Below are positions 26,621 to 34,948 of a stretch of 39,596 nucleotides of DNA, piece by piece (the stretch's first letter is position 1; each line of letters starts with the position of its first letter). A program made the translations under genes and the position numbers. The stretch lies in the NCBI GenBank assembly GCA_009991955.1, contig JAACWS010000028.1, positions 1-39,596 on the forward strand, in the 5' to 3' direction. Below the pieces are notes generated by a model that searched no databases, had not been told where the DNA came from, and saw only the letters and a program-made list of their open reading frames with translations. The stretch comes from Spirochaetales bacterium (GTDB taxonomy: Bacteria; Spirochaetota; Spirochaetia; DSM-27196; Salinispiraceae).

Positions 26621-26701
26621 TTGGCGAATGATACCGGTTCTTTTTCTGGCCCCACTTTCTTGGGGCCTTATCCTATATTACGCTAAAGCGGAGAACACAG
26701 C

Positions 26702-28444
26702 ATGAGCAAGCGTTTGCGATTTTTTGTTTTATTGCTGGTCCTCGGCATTGGGGTAGCGTTTCTGTATCCTACGGTGAACTGGTATTTCTTTGTTCCCGAA
26801 GATATGAAAGCTGTCGCCTCGGGTACCCGGGATCAAGTCCGGCTGTATGCCCAGGAGATTGCCGGTAGAGATGCTCTCGAGTTGTCGGGTTTAGCCAGTT
26901 CCGATCCTAATCAACCCCTTCCAGCAAAGTTTACGTACTTTCTCGACAACGTTCGGTCTACCCTTCGAGCTACCGGTAGAGAGGTCCCCCGAACCTGGAC
27001 CGTTGGAGATGTCGTAGGTACCTATCGTAACCTTGGGGAGTTAACCCGGAATATCGAAGCCTATCACCGAGACGAAGTCTTGGCCCTAAAAGATCAGAAG
27101 GGTCGAATTATTCAACTTGGACTCGATCTTTCGGGTGGTATTCGAGTTCTTCTCGAGGCGGATGTAGAGAGTCTCGCGGCCCGAATTGGTTCGACTCCTA
27201 CCGAAGCTGAACTTTCGGAGGCGATAGACCTCGCGCTTGAAATACTCAATAACCGGATAGACCAGTTTGGTGTAACCGAGCCCTCAATCCGAAAGGAAGA
27301 AGGGACAAACCGAATTTTGGTTGAAATACCCGGAGACGCAGACCCCGAGCGGGTAAACGCGTTTCTCATGGGCCGCGGAAGCTTGAACTTACAGCTGGTC
27401 GACTCGGTAGCCTTTGAGCAACTCCAGACCTTTTTAGCCGACTATAGAAGTCGAAACAATGTGGACTGGTTTCCCGGCGCCACCGAACAGCCCGATTTTG
27501 TACCCGCAGGAAGCGAAATCCGGCCGGTAGTCCAGCGAGATACCTACGGGGTAGACCAGGTTGTTTCGTACATTGTTACTCGCGAGAATTCCGAATCTAT
27601 TGTGGACGGTAGCTTTATCCGAGAGGCGGTCGTTGGCAGTGACAATGTAACCGGTCGACCAACGGTCAATTTTGTTCTCGATGCCGAAGGTGGCGAGCTC
27701 ATGCGTATCATGAGTCGGGACAACGTCGGTACCCCCTTAGCAATAGTTATGGATGGCCGGGTGCGAGCCTACGCCACAATCAGTGAAGAGCTGGGGAGTA
27801 GCGTCATGATTCGAGGATTTACCCTCGAAGAGTCGAACAATATTGCCCGGGTACTTCGGACCGCAGCCCTACCGGTAGATTTGGAAATTATTAGTCTACA
27901 AACCGTCGGAGCGAGTCTCGGCGAAGACGCTATTAGTGCAGGGGTTCAGGCAATTATCGTCGGCCTCATTGGGGTTATTATCTTCATTATCGCCTACTAC
28001 CTTGGTGGGGGATTGGTTGCTTCAACTGGCTTGGTCGTCAATTTCTTTATGATTATAGCGACTTTATCTGCCTTCAACCTTACCCTTACCTTAACCTCGA
28101 TCGCCGGTCTAATCCTTACTGTAGGTATGGCCGTAGACGCGAACGTAATTATTTTTGAGCGGATTAAAGAAGAGTATCGCCTTGGAAAGAGCGCAGCAGC
28201 GTCGATTCATGCGGGATACAAAAAGGCCTTTTGGACCATTATGGACGCAAACCTTACGACCTTTATAGCGGCCTTATTCCTGAGTTACCTCGGAACCGGT
28301 CCGGTACAGGGTTTTGCGGTTACCCTTGCGGTCGGTATCGTATTCTCCGTATTCTCGGCCCTCTTCGTAACTCGGCTCTTGTACGACTTCGGTACCGATG
28401 TTCTGAAGCGTAATACTCTGAGCATCGCCTGGAGGCTGAAATAA
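26702..28444 (+). CDS. secD: Protein translocase subunit SecD
   Basis: A 580-aa membrane protein that uses the proton gradient to help translocation. One N-terminal helix (about 7-24), a large periplasmic region with LGLDLSGGIRVLLEAD and EILNNRIDQFGVTEPSIRKE, then five C-terminal helices with GMAVDANVIIFERIKEE (proton-relay Asp) are as expected. GGAG precedes the ATG. The stop overlaps the secF start (TAATG). Confidence 0.97.
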   Translation: MSKRLRFFVLLLVLGIGVAFLYPTVNWYFFVPEDMKAVASGTRDQVRLYAQEIAGRDALELSGLASSDPNQPLPAKFTYFLDNVRSTLRATGREVPRTWTVGDVVGTYRNLGELTRNIEAYHRDEVLALKDQKGRIIQLGLDLSGGIRVLLEADVESLAARIGSTPTEAELSEAIDLALEILNNRIDQFGVTEPSIRKEEGTNRILVEIPGDADPERVNAFLMGRGSLNLQLVDSVAFEQLQTFLADYRSRNNVDWFPGATEQPDFVPAGSEIRPVVQRDTYGVDQVVSYIVTRENSESIVDGSFIREAVVGSDNVTGRPTVNFVLDAEGGELMRIMSRDNVGTPLAIVMDGRVRAYATISEELGSSVMIRGFTLEESNNIARVLRTAALPVDLEIISLQTVGASLGEDAISAGVQAIIVGLIGVIIFIIAYYLGGGLVASTGLVVNFFMIIATLSAFNLTLTLTSIAGLILTVGMAVDANVIIFERIKEEYRLGKSAAASIHAGYKKAFWTIMDANLTTFIAALFLSYLGTGPVQGFAVTLAVGIVFSVFSALFVTRLLYDFGTDVLKRNTLSIAWRLK

Positions 28445-29412
28445 TGACCAAGATAATTGAATTCTCAAAATATACCCGAGTGGCCCTCATCTTGTCGGCA
28501 TTTCTCATTGTCGGGAGTTTAGCCGGAACTATAGCCCTCGGGGGTTTCAATCTCGGTATCGACTTTCAAGCGGGACTCAGTCAACGGGTCGAAATTAATC
28601 CCTCACGAATTCAGGTCGAGATTGGCCAAGTTCGTTCAGCCTTAACCGAGGTTGGGGGAGTTGGTGCGGAAGTCCAGGTCATAGGTCCACCGGCAGAACA
28701 GAATTTCTCTATTCGCGTCCGGGATAACGGTTCTATCGACAACTTCGAGGACACGGTTGGGAGCGAAATCCTCCAAACTCTAAACTCGGTCCTTGGAGCT
28801 GGTGCAGTAACCGTCCTGGAGCGATCGTACGTTGGTCCTCGTTTTAGCGCCGACCTGACGACCCAGGCTATTAGCCTGGTCACCTTGGCTATGTCGTTGG
28901 TCCTTCTGTACCTGTGGATTCGATTTCGTTTCGCCTATGCCGGAGCGGCAATCTTGGCTCTGGTCCACGACGTTCTTTTTATGATTGGTTTCATCGGGCT
29001 TTTTCAGGTAGAGGTTACCTCTGCGACCATCGCTGCGGTGCTGACTATAGTAGGATACTCTCTGAATGATACTATTGTTATCTTCGACCGGATTCGGGAA
29101 AACGAGTTAGTCATGGGTGAGTCGAAGCTTCAGGTTGTTATCGATGGTTCGATAACCCAGAGTATGAGCCGAACCCTTATTACCAGTTTGACTACCCTTA
29201 TCGCCGTGGTATCGGTGTATATCTTTACTACCGGTCAGATCCAAGACTTTGCGTTGGCCTTGATAGTAGGCATCGTTGTCGGTACCTATAGTTCGATCTT
29301 TATTGCTAGTCCTTCATTCTACGGAATAGTAAAGGTTCTAAAGAATCGAGCAAAGAGGAAAGAAGAGACTGGAAAGAAACCAGTGGTCAAGAAAGGACCG
29401 GCTAAGGCCTAG
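28444..29412 (+). CDS. secF: Protein translocase subunit SecF
   Basis: A 322-aa partner of SecD with six helices. GGFNLGIDFQAGLSQRVEIN matches the SecF N-terminal signature (usually DFxGG), and VGYSLNDTIVIFDRIRENE is the conserved helix 4 motif. A Lys-rich cytoplasmic tail ends the protein. Translation is coupled to secD. A terminator follows directly. Confidence 0.96.
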   Translation: MTKIIEFSKYTRVALILSAFLIVGSLAGTIALGGFNLGIDFQAGLSQRVEINPSRIQVEIGQVRSALTEVGGVGAEVQVIGPPAEQNFSIRVRDNGSIDNFEDTVGSEILQTLNSVLGAGAVTVLERSYVGPRFSADLTTQAISLVTLAMSLVLLYLWIRFRFAYAGAAILALVHDVLFMIGFIGLFQVEVTSATIAAVLTIVGYSLNDTIVIFDRIRENELVMGESKLQVVIDGSITQSMSRTLITSLTTLIAVVSVYIFTTGQIQDFALALIVGIVVGTYSSIFIASPSFYGIVKVLKNRAKRKEETGKKPVVKKGPAKA

Positions 29413-29425
29413 TTTTATCTCATAA

Positions 29426-29463
29426 AATTCCCTCGGAATATTGCGTTCCGGGGGATTTTTTTT
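29426..29463 (+). terminator. Intrinsic terminator after secF
   Basis: TCCCTCGGAA (29429-29438) pairs with TTCCGGGGGA (29446-29455), one G-U, followed by eight T. Confidence 0.85.
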
Positions 29464-29491
29464 GTCCTCTTCCCGGTATACTCTAATCGAT

Positions 29492-30340
29492 ATGTTGGAA
29501 AAATGCCTAACCACGACCAATCCTCAGCTTGCTTATCTTTCTTACGAAAGTTCCAATAGTTTCCCTCAATCGCCAACCCTTGTAATTTTCCATGGACTCT
29601 TTGGTATGGCGGATAACTGGAACTCGATCGCTCGAGGTCTCGACTTACGAGTGTTGTCCTTTGATTTACCCGGTCATGGAGGGAGCGGCCGGTTGGGCTC
29701 CTACACCTACGAGAATTTTGCCCAGGCAGCGTACCAGGCAATTTCTTCCCTTGTATCTGGTCCGGTGTACCTTCTCGGTCACTCCCTAGGAGGGAAGATC
29801 GCCATGACCTTGGCCGATAGGGGTAGATTTCCTCACTTTGCCCAGTTGAAAGGCCTTATTGTTGTTGACATTGCGCCCCTGGAGTATCCCGATTCCCATA
29901 CCCAACTCTTTAGGGCCTTAGAATCTCTGGACTTGTCGAAAACAACTTCCCGGGGTCAAGCTCAGGCGGTTTTGGCAAAGGCTATACCAGATCCAGGATT
30001 GCGGGGTTTTCTTCTGAAAAACCTGGAATTTGATCCTTCCTCTGGCGCCCGTTGGTTCCTCGACCTTGGGGGCCTTCGATCCGCTTACGATGAACTCCGG
30101 GCCTGGCCCGGAACCCTTTTGGGGTACAACGGGCCGGCTTTGTGGATAGGGGGAGAGCTGTCGGAGTACATGAAGCCTCGGGAAAGGGTAAGGCAAGCCA
30201 TAATTTCCTTCGCGCCAAGAGCAGAAATCGATTACATTGAAGGAGCGGGTCACTGGGTCCACGCCGAACAACGGGGCCGAGTTATTGAGCTCTTGGGCTG
30301 GTTTATTGAATCTTTAAAACAGGAGACCTCAAACCTATGA
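29492..30340 (+). CDS. Alpha/beta hydrolase, YbfF type
   Basis: A 282-aa alpha/beta hydrolase. VIFHGLFGMADNW is the oxyanion segment, LLGHSLGGKIAM the nucleophile elbow (Ser), and EGAGHWVHAEQ carries the catalytic His. It resembles the YbfF esterase group; substrate unknown. I chose the ATG at 29492, since the earlier frame start at 29441 lies in the secF terminator. TATACT (29477-29482) ends 9 nt before it, so the leader is very short and no Shine-Dalgarno is seen. It overlaps the glycogen-debranching gene by 4 bp. Confidence 0.85.
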   Translation: MLEKCLTTTNPQLAYLSYESSNSFPQSPTLVIFHGLFGMADNWNSIARGLDLRVLSFDLPGHGGSGRLGSYTYENFAQAAYQAISSLVSGPVYLLGHSLGGKIAMTLADRGRFPHFAQLKGLIVVDIAPLEYPDSHTQLFRALESLDLSKTTSRGQAQAVLAKAIPDPGLRGFLLKNLEFDPSSGARWFLDLGGLRSAYDELRAWPGTLLGYNGPALWIGGELSEYMKPRERVRQAIISFAPRAEIDYIEGAGHWVHAEQRGRVIELLGWFIESLKQETSNL

Positions 30341-32535
30341 ATTCATCAACGGTAGCAAGTCCGGTCTATGTCGACCGGAGGGGAAACTCCTACGAAACCC
30401 GACCGGGTAAAGCGTATCCCTTTGGAGCGTACCTTACGGTTCACGGTACCCAATTTTCCCTCTTTTCCCGGCACGCTACAGCCGTGAGCCTTTGTCTCTT
30501 TGAAGATAGCGCCGATTCGGATCCAGCCCTCGAAATCCCCCTGGATCCCGAACTCAATAGAACCGGCGATTGTTGGCATATCCTCATACACGGAATTGGA
30601 GCCGGGCAGCTTTACTTATATCGGGTGGACGGGCCCTTCGAGCCAGACCAAGGACACCGTTTTAATCCCTTTAAGCTCCTGTTAGATCCTTACACAAAAG
30701 CCCTCACCGCCGACTCAAAATGGGAGATGAACCAGGCCCTTGGCTACGATCCAAACAGTCCCCTGAAGGACTTATCCCGGTCGGAAACTTTTGATGGATC
30801 GAGGTTTCCGAAGTGTGTTGTGGTGGACGATGAAAACTTTGACTGGCAAGGGACAAGACCTCTCAACTACCCCCTTCAAGAAACGATTATTTACGAGGCT
30901 CACGTACGCAGCTTAACCAAACACCCTTCGGCGGGAGTCGCAAATCCAGGGACCTATAGGGGAATTATCGAGCTCATACCCTCTTTAAAGCGCTTGGGCA
31001 TTACGAGCTTGGAGCTTCTTCCCATACAAGAATTTGATGAAGACGAGTATAGCCACCGTTCGAATCCCGAAACGGGCAAGCCCCTCACCAATTACTGGGG
31101 CTACAGTACCTTGGCATTTTTTGCCCCAAAGGCTACCTACGCCGCCGACGGCCAAAGGGGTGAGCAAGTAAATGAGTTCAAGGAAATGGTGCGCGAACTT
31201 CATAAGGCAGGAATCGAGCTCATACTTGACATAGTGTTCAATCATACTGGCGAAGGTGACCAAATGGGCCATACCATGAGTTTTAGAGGAATTGACAACT
31301 CAATCTACTACCTCCTCTCGCCGGATAATCGACGGTACTACATGAATTTTTCTGGGTGCGGAAATACTCTGAATTGTAATCATCCGGTAATGCGAGGACT
31401 CATAATCGATTCTTTACGATACTGGGTCCAAGAAATGCATGTCGATGGGTTTCGGTTCGATTTGGGATCGATCCTTGGGCGGGACGAGTACGGGAACCTC
31501 ATGGAAAATCCTCCAGTGCTGGACCGAATCGCCGAAGACCCAGTTCTTCGGGATACCAAGATTATTGCCGAGGCATGGGATGCGGGGGGCGCTTACCAGG
31601 TCGGGTCCTTTCCTGGGGGTCGATGGTGCGAATGGAACGATCGGTTTCGCGATACAATGCGTTCATTTTGGCGGAACGATCCTCACCAGGTGAGCAAATT
31701 TGCTACTCGTTTGTCTGGAAGCTCGGACCTCTACAAATGGGACGGAAGGAAACCCTACCATAGTATTAATTTCCTGACCGCCCACGATGGGTTTACTCTG
31801 AACGATCTCGTTAGCTACAACTCGAAACACAACCATGCCAATGGGGAAGAAAACCGAGATGGGAGCGACAACAATAATAGTTATAATTATGGATACGAGG
31901 GTGAAACCAACGACCCAAACATTGTCCTGACCCGGACGCGACAAATAAAGAACTTTTTGGCGAGCTTGCTTCTTTCGACCGGTACTCCCATGCTTCTGTC
32001 GGGAGATGAGATTCGTCGTACCCAATATGGTAACAACAATGCCTACTGTCACGACACCGAACTGGCCTGGCTCAACTACGACTACGAACAGAAACACCCC
32101 GATATCCTACGCTTTACTCAACTGCTCATTCAGCTACGAAAGAAACACCCGGTTCTCAAGCGGCAGGAGTTCTACGTCGGTAGAGACTTGAGCAATAACC
32201 AAGTGCTCGACATCAACTGGTACAACGAGTTCGCCCAGGCAGTTGACTGGCATCGCTCGGAAAACCTCTTAGCGTGTAGGATCGACGGGAGCATGAAGGA
32301 AATTCACTCCCAAAAGGATGACTGGGATTTCTATCTGCTCTTCAATCCTGGACTCTACGACCAGTATTTTACCCTGTGTGATCCTCCAAAAGGCCAGCAC
32401 TGGACGCGGATAATCGATACCAGTCTACCAAGTCCCGAGGATTTTCGAGAACCGGGGAACGAAGAACAATTGATAGGCACGAGGTACTATCTGGTAGAAA
32501 GTCGAAGTATGGTTGTTCTTATAAGTCAACGATAA
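30337..32535 (+). CDS. glgX: GlgX-type glycogen debranching enzyme
   Basis: A 732-aa GH13 isoamylase-type enzyme, normal length for GlgX/TreX. A CBM48-like N-terminal domain (YPFGAYLTVHGTQFSLFSRH) precedes the (beta/alpha)8 barrel. Catalytic residues appear as Asp375 (DGFRFDLGS), Glu412 (IIAEAWD) and Asp484 (TAHDGFTLNDLVSYN). NHTGEGDQMGHTMSFRGIDN and NHANGEENRDGSDNNNSYNYG (HANGEENRDGSDNN) are specific to the debranching branch. It cleaves alpha-1,6 branches of glycogen. AGGAG precedes the ATG, and it is coupled to the hydrolase. No other glg gene is nearby. Confidence 0.92.
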   Translation: MNSSTVASPVYVDRRGNSYETRPGKAYPFGAYLTVHGTQFSLFSRHATAVSLCLFEDSADSDPALEIPLDPELNRTGDCWHILIHGIGAGQLYLYRVDGPFEPDQGHRFNPFKLLLDPYTKALTADSKWEMNQALGYDPNSPLKDLSRSETFDGSRFPKCVVVDDENFDWQGTRPLNYPLQETIIYEAHVRSLTKHPSAGVANPGTYRGIIELIPSLKRLGITSLELLPIQEFDEDEYSHRSNPETGKPLTNYWGYSTLAFFAPKATYAADGQRGEQVNEFKEMVRELHKAGIELILDIVFNHTGEGDQMGHTMSFRGIDNSIYYLLSPDNRRYYMNFSGCGNTLNCNHPVMRGLIIDSLRYWVQEMHVDGFRFDLGSILGRDEYGNLMENPPVLDRIAEDPVLRDTKIIAEAWDAGGAYQVGSFPGGRWCEWNDRFRDTMRSFWRNDPHQVSKFATRLSGSSDLYKWDGRKPYHSINFLTAHDGFTLNDLVSYNSKHNHANGEENRDGSDNNNSYNYGYEGETNDPNIVLTRTRQIKNFLASLLLSTGTPMLLSGDEIRRTQYGNNNAYCHDTELAWLNYDYEQKHPDILRFTQLLIQLRKKHPVLKRQEFYVGRDLSNNQVLDINWYNEFAQAVDWHRSENLLACRIDGSMKEIHSQKDDWDFYLLFNPGLYDQYFTLCDPPKGQHWTRIIDTSLPSPEDFREPGNEEQLIGTRYYLVESRSMVVLISQR

Positions 32536-32556
32536 GTGGCCCCTATCGGGTACCCC

Positions 32557-32586
32557 TTGACGAAAAACTTCTCCTGGGTTCATACT
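32557..32586 (+). promoter_or_regulatory. thrS promoter
   Basis: TTGACG (32557-32562) and CATACT (32581-32586) with an 18-bp spacer, directly before the T-box leader; transcription should start near 32593. Confidence 0.55.
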
Positions 32587-32592
32587 TTTCAC

Positions 32593-32940
32593 AATACGAG
32601 AAAAGTGACGACGGAGACGAGTAGTTGAATAGTCTTTCCTTACCAGAAAAGGGTTCCTAGGCTGGAAGAACCCAAGGAGACCTCAGCGAAAACCCCTCCC
32701 GAGCTGGCTCTGGAAATCCTCACCGTCGATGGGTGTTAGGAAAGTAAGGTAGTCCGGGTCTTCCCGTGATAGAAGAACAGAGAGCTGGTACTTCGGTGCC
32801 GGAAATAAGGTGGTACCGCGGAGAGCACCGTTTTAATGAAACCCCGGTCTTTTCGTCCTTATGCCAACGTGTGCGACTTTAGTTCCCTTAGGGAACCAAA
32901 AGGAATGCCCGGGCCAAGGACAAAAGGACCGGGGTTTTTT
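32593..32940 (+). promoter_or_regulatory. T-box riboswitch, threonine specific, before thrS
   Basis: The leader has a stem I with the loop-E AGTGA (32605-32609 region) and GACGACGGAGACGAGTAGTT, and on the 3' side GCGAAA followed by ACC (32692-32694), the expected place of the specifier codon, here Thr. Stem III is a 7-bp helix with a TTCG loop (32785-32802). The T-box AAGGTGGTACCGCG is at 32807-32820, with TGGT to pair with the tRNA end. The competing terminator pairs 32841-32860 with 32916-32935 (18 of 20 pairs Watson-Crick, one G-U) before six T. Uncharged tRNA-Thr should favour read-through into thrS. The terminator loop is unusually long (55 nt) and holds its own hairpin GTTCCC-TTA-GGGAAC (32882-32896). 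Confidence 0.92.
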
Positions 32941-32968
32941 CATATTTACGCCAGAAAAGGAGCCAGAA

Positions 32969-34744
32969 ATGAGTACCAGAGCAAGCCTCGATCCAAAGGC
33001 CCAAGAAAAGGCCGACCGCCTCTACAAAATTCGCCATACCACTGCCCACGTCATGGCCGAAGCGGTTCTACGAATGTTTCCCGAAGCAAAAATCGCAATT
33101 GGGCCCCCTATTGATAACGGGTTCTACTACGATTTCGACCTTCCACGAAAACTTACCGAAGAGGACTTCGAAACCATCGAGGAGCACATGCGGGCGATTA
33201 TTCAGGGTAAACATCCTATGACCAAAGAGGTTATTACCCGAAACCAGGCAAAGGCTCGGTTCAATGACCAGCCCTACAAACTCGAGTTAGTCGATGCTAT
33301 TCCCGAACACGAAGAAGTGTCGTTGTTCACCGTCGACACCTTTACCGACCTCTGTAGAGGGCCCCACGTCGAAAATACCAAGGATCTGAACTGGAAAGCC
33401 TTCAAGCTCCTACGAATTGCCGGGGCCTATTGGCGAGGAAATTCCGATAATCCCATGCTCACTCGCATCTACGGCACTGCCTGGGAAGACCCAAAGGAGA
33501 TGAGGGAGTATTTAGATCACCTCAAAGAACTGGAAAAAAGGGATCATCGTCGGCTTGGTCGAGAGCTGGACCTTTTTCATTTCGAGGACGACAACCCGGG
33601 GCAAATTTTTTGGCACCATAACGGTTGGACTATTTACCGCCTGCTAATGGAGTTTGTGCGAGAAAGCATCGGTCGACAAGGATACCAAGAAGTCCACACT
33701 CCCTCAGTAATGCCCAAGAGTCTATGGGATCGATCGGGCCACTGGGAGAAGTACCAGGAGCACATGTTTGTTACCGAAAGCGAAAAACGGCTCTTCGCCC
33801 TTAAACCCATGAACTGCCCGGGACACATCGAAATCTTCCGTCAAGGGCTCAAGTCCTACCGGGATCTTCCCTTGCGAATGGCGGAATTTGGGTCCTGTGT
33901 TCGTAACGAAAGCTCTGGTGCCCTTCATGGAATTATGCGGGTAAGGGGATTTGTCCAAGACGACGCTCACATTTTCTGTACCGAGGAACAAATTTCCTCC
34001 GAGGTAGCCCTCTTTGTCGAGTTACTCAAGGGAATGTACAAAGACCTGGGCTTTGACGAGGCCAGCATTATCGTAAAATTCTCTACCCGCCCCGAAAAAC
34101 GAGTAGGCGACGACGCAACCTGGGACCGGGCCGAGGGGGCCCTGGCCGAGGCCTGCAAACAAGCGGGGCTGGAATACGAAATCGCTCCTGGAGAAGGGGC
34201 CTTCTACGGGCCGAAACTTGAGTTTACCCTGGTCGACGCCCTGGGGCGAGAGTGGCAGTGTGGTACAATCCAGGTAGATTACCAACTGCCCTCGAAGGAA
34301 CGCCTGGATGCGGGGTACATCGGCGAAGATGGGAACCGCCATACCCCGGTAATGCTCCACCGAGCGGTTCTTGGCTCTCTGGAGCGATTTATTGGTATAC
34401 TACTGGAGCACTACGGTGGAGCGATGCCTGTGTGGCTTGCACCGATTCAGGCGGTGGTTATTCCCGTAGCCCCGGCTTTCTACGAGGGGGCTCAGGCCCT
34501 GGCAAAAGAACTGGAAAATGAAGGTTGGCGAGTTCTGGCCGATTTGGGAGACGAGCGGATGAACAATAAAATCCGAATTCATCAAGCTCAAAAGGTACCC
34601 TACATGCTGGTGGTAGGTGAACAAGAACTGGCAAGTAGAACCGTGGCGGTCCGGACCCGCAAAAATGACCGAATCGATGGACTTTCGGTCGACGAGTTTA
34701 AAGCCATGATCGACGAAAAAATCCAAAAGAAGGACGTGTTATGA
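32969..34744 (+). CDS. thrS: Threonyl-tRNA synthetase, short form without TGS domain
   Basis: A 591-aa class II synthetase. It starts almost at the editing domain: [10 protein letters not shown] (HxxxH, about residues 24-28) with DLCRGPH supplying the Cys and His of the editing site. The catalytic domain has [13 protein letters not shown] (zinc Cys), [20 protein letters not shown] (motif 2) and [19 protein letters not shown] (motif 3); the anticodon domain ends the protein. E. coli ThrS (642 aa) has an extra N-terminal TGS domain that is missing here. The ATG at 32969 follows AAGGAG; an in-frame ATG at 32861 falls inside the T-box terminator loop and is rejected. Confidence 0.96.
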   Translation: MSTRASLDPKAQEKADRLYKIRHTTAHVMAEAVLRMFPEAKIAIGPPIDNGFYYDFDLPRKLTEEDFETIEEHMRAIIQGKHPMTKEVITRNQAKARFNDQPYKLELVDAIPEHEEVSLFTVDTFTDLCRGPHVENTKDLNWKAFKLLRIAGAYWRGNSDNPMLTRIYGTAWEDPKEMREYLDHLKELEKRDHRRLGRELDLFHFEDDNPGQIFWHHNGWTIYRLLMEFVRESIGRQGYQEVHTPSVMPKSLWDRSGHWEKYQEHMFVTESEKRLFALKPMNCPGHIEIFRQGLKSYRDLPLRMAEFGSCVRNESSGALHGIMRVRGFVQDDAHIFCTEEQISSEVALFVELLKGMYKDLGFDEASIIVKFSTRPEKRVGDDATWDRAEGALAEACKQAGLEYEIAPGEGAFYGPKLEFTLVDALGREWQCGTIQVDYQLPSKERLDAGYIGEDGNRHTPVMLHRAVLGSLERFIGILLEHYGGAMPVWLAPIQAVVIPVAPAFYEGAQALAKELENEGWRVLADLGDERMNNKIRIHQAQKVPYMLVVGEQELASRTVAVRTRKNDRIDGLSVDEFKAMIDEKIQKKDVL

Positions 34745-34753
34745 GGATAGCTC

Positions 34754-34852
34754 GGGGACCTCTATAATCCAATTTCCTAGCTAAGTTGGTCATTGCACCG
34801 CAATGACTTAAGAACCTGAGCCGATTACGAATAGGGGTTAATAGAGGTCCCC
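34754..34852 (+). repeat. Dispersed structured repeat, copy B
   Basis: A 99-bp unit with perfect 12-bp terminal inverted repeats, GGGGACCTCTAT (34754-34765) and ATAGAGGTCCCC (34841-34852). The apical palindrome is GGTCATTGC-ACC-GCAATGAC (34788-34807), and TTAAGA plus GCCGATT follow as in copy A. The sequence differs from copies A and E in the middle and outer stems but keeps the pairing (GCT/AGC and CCTCTAT/ATAGAGG). It begins 10 bp after thrS. Confidence 0.75.
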
Positions 34853-34892
34853 ACCTCTGGAAACTATTATTTCCACGAGGTTGACGCCCGCA

Positions 34893-34920
34893 GGTCATTG
34901 CGTTGCTATGACCGATTTAC
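34893..34920 (+). repeat. Fragment of the dispersed repeat, copy D
   Basis: GGTCATTGC-GTT-GCTATGACC (34893-34913), the apical palindrome with one mismatch, is followed at once by CGATTTACA, as if the stretch between the palindrome and CCGATTTAGA in copy A were deleted. TTGACG at 34881-34886 lies just before it, so it may overlap the promoter of the next gene. Confidence 0.5.
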
Positions 34921-34948
34921 ATAAAAAAACCAGATTTCAGAGGTGTCT

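Noticed and set aside
32861-32968. N-terminal extension of thrS from the in-frame ATG at 32861
   Set aside because: It would translate the T-box terminator loop and arm, lacks a ribosome binding site and does not resemble a TGS domain.
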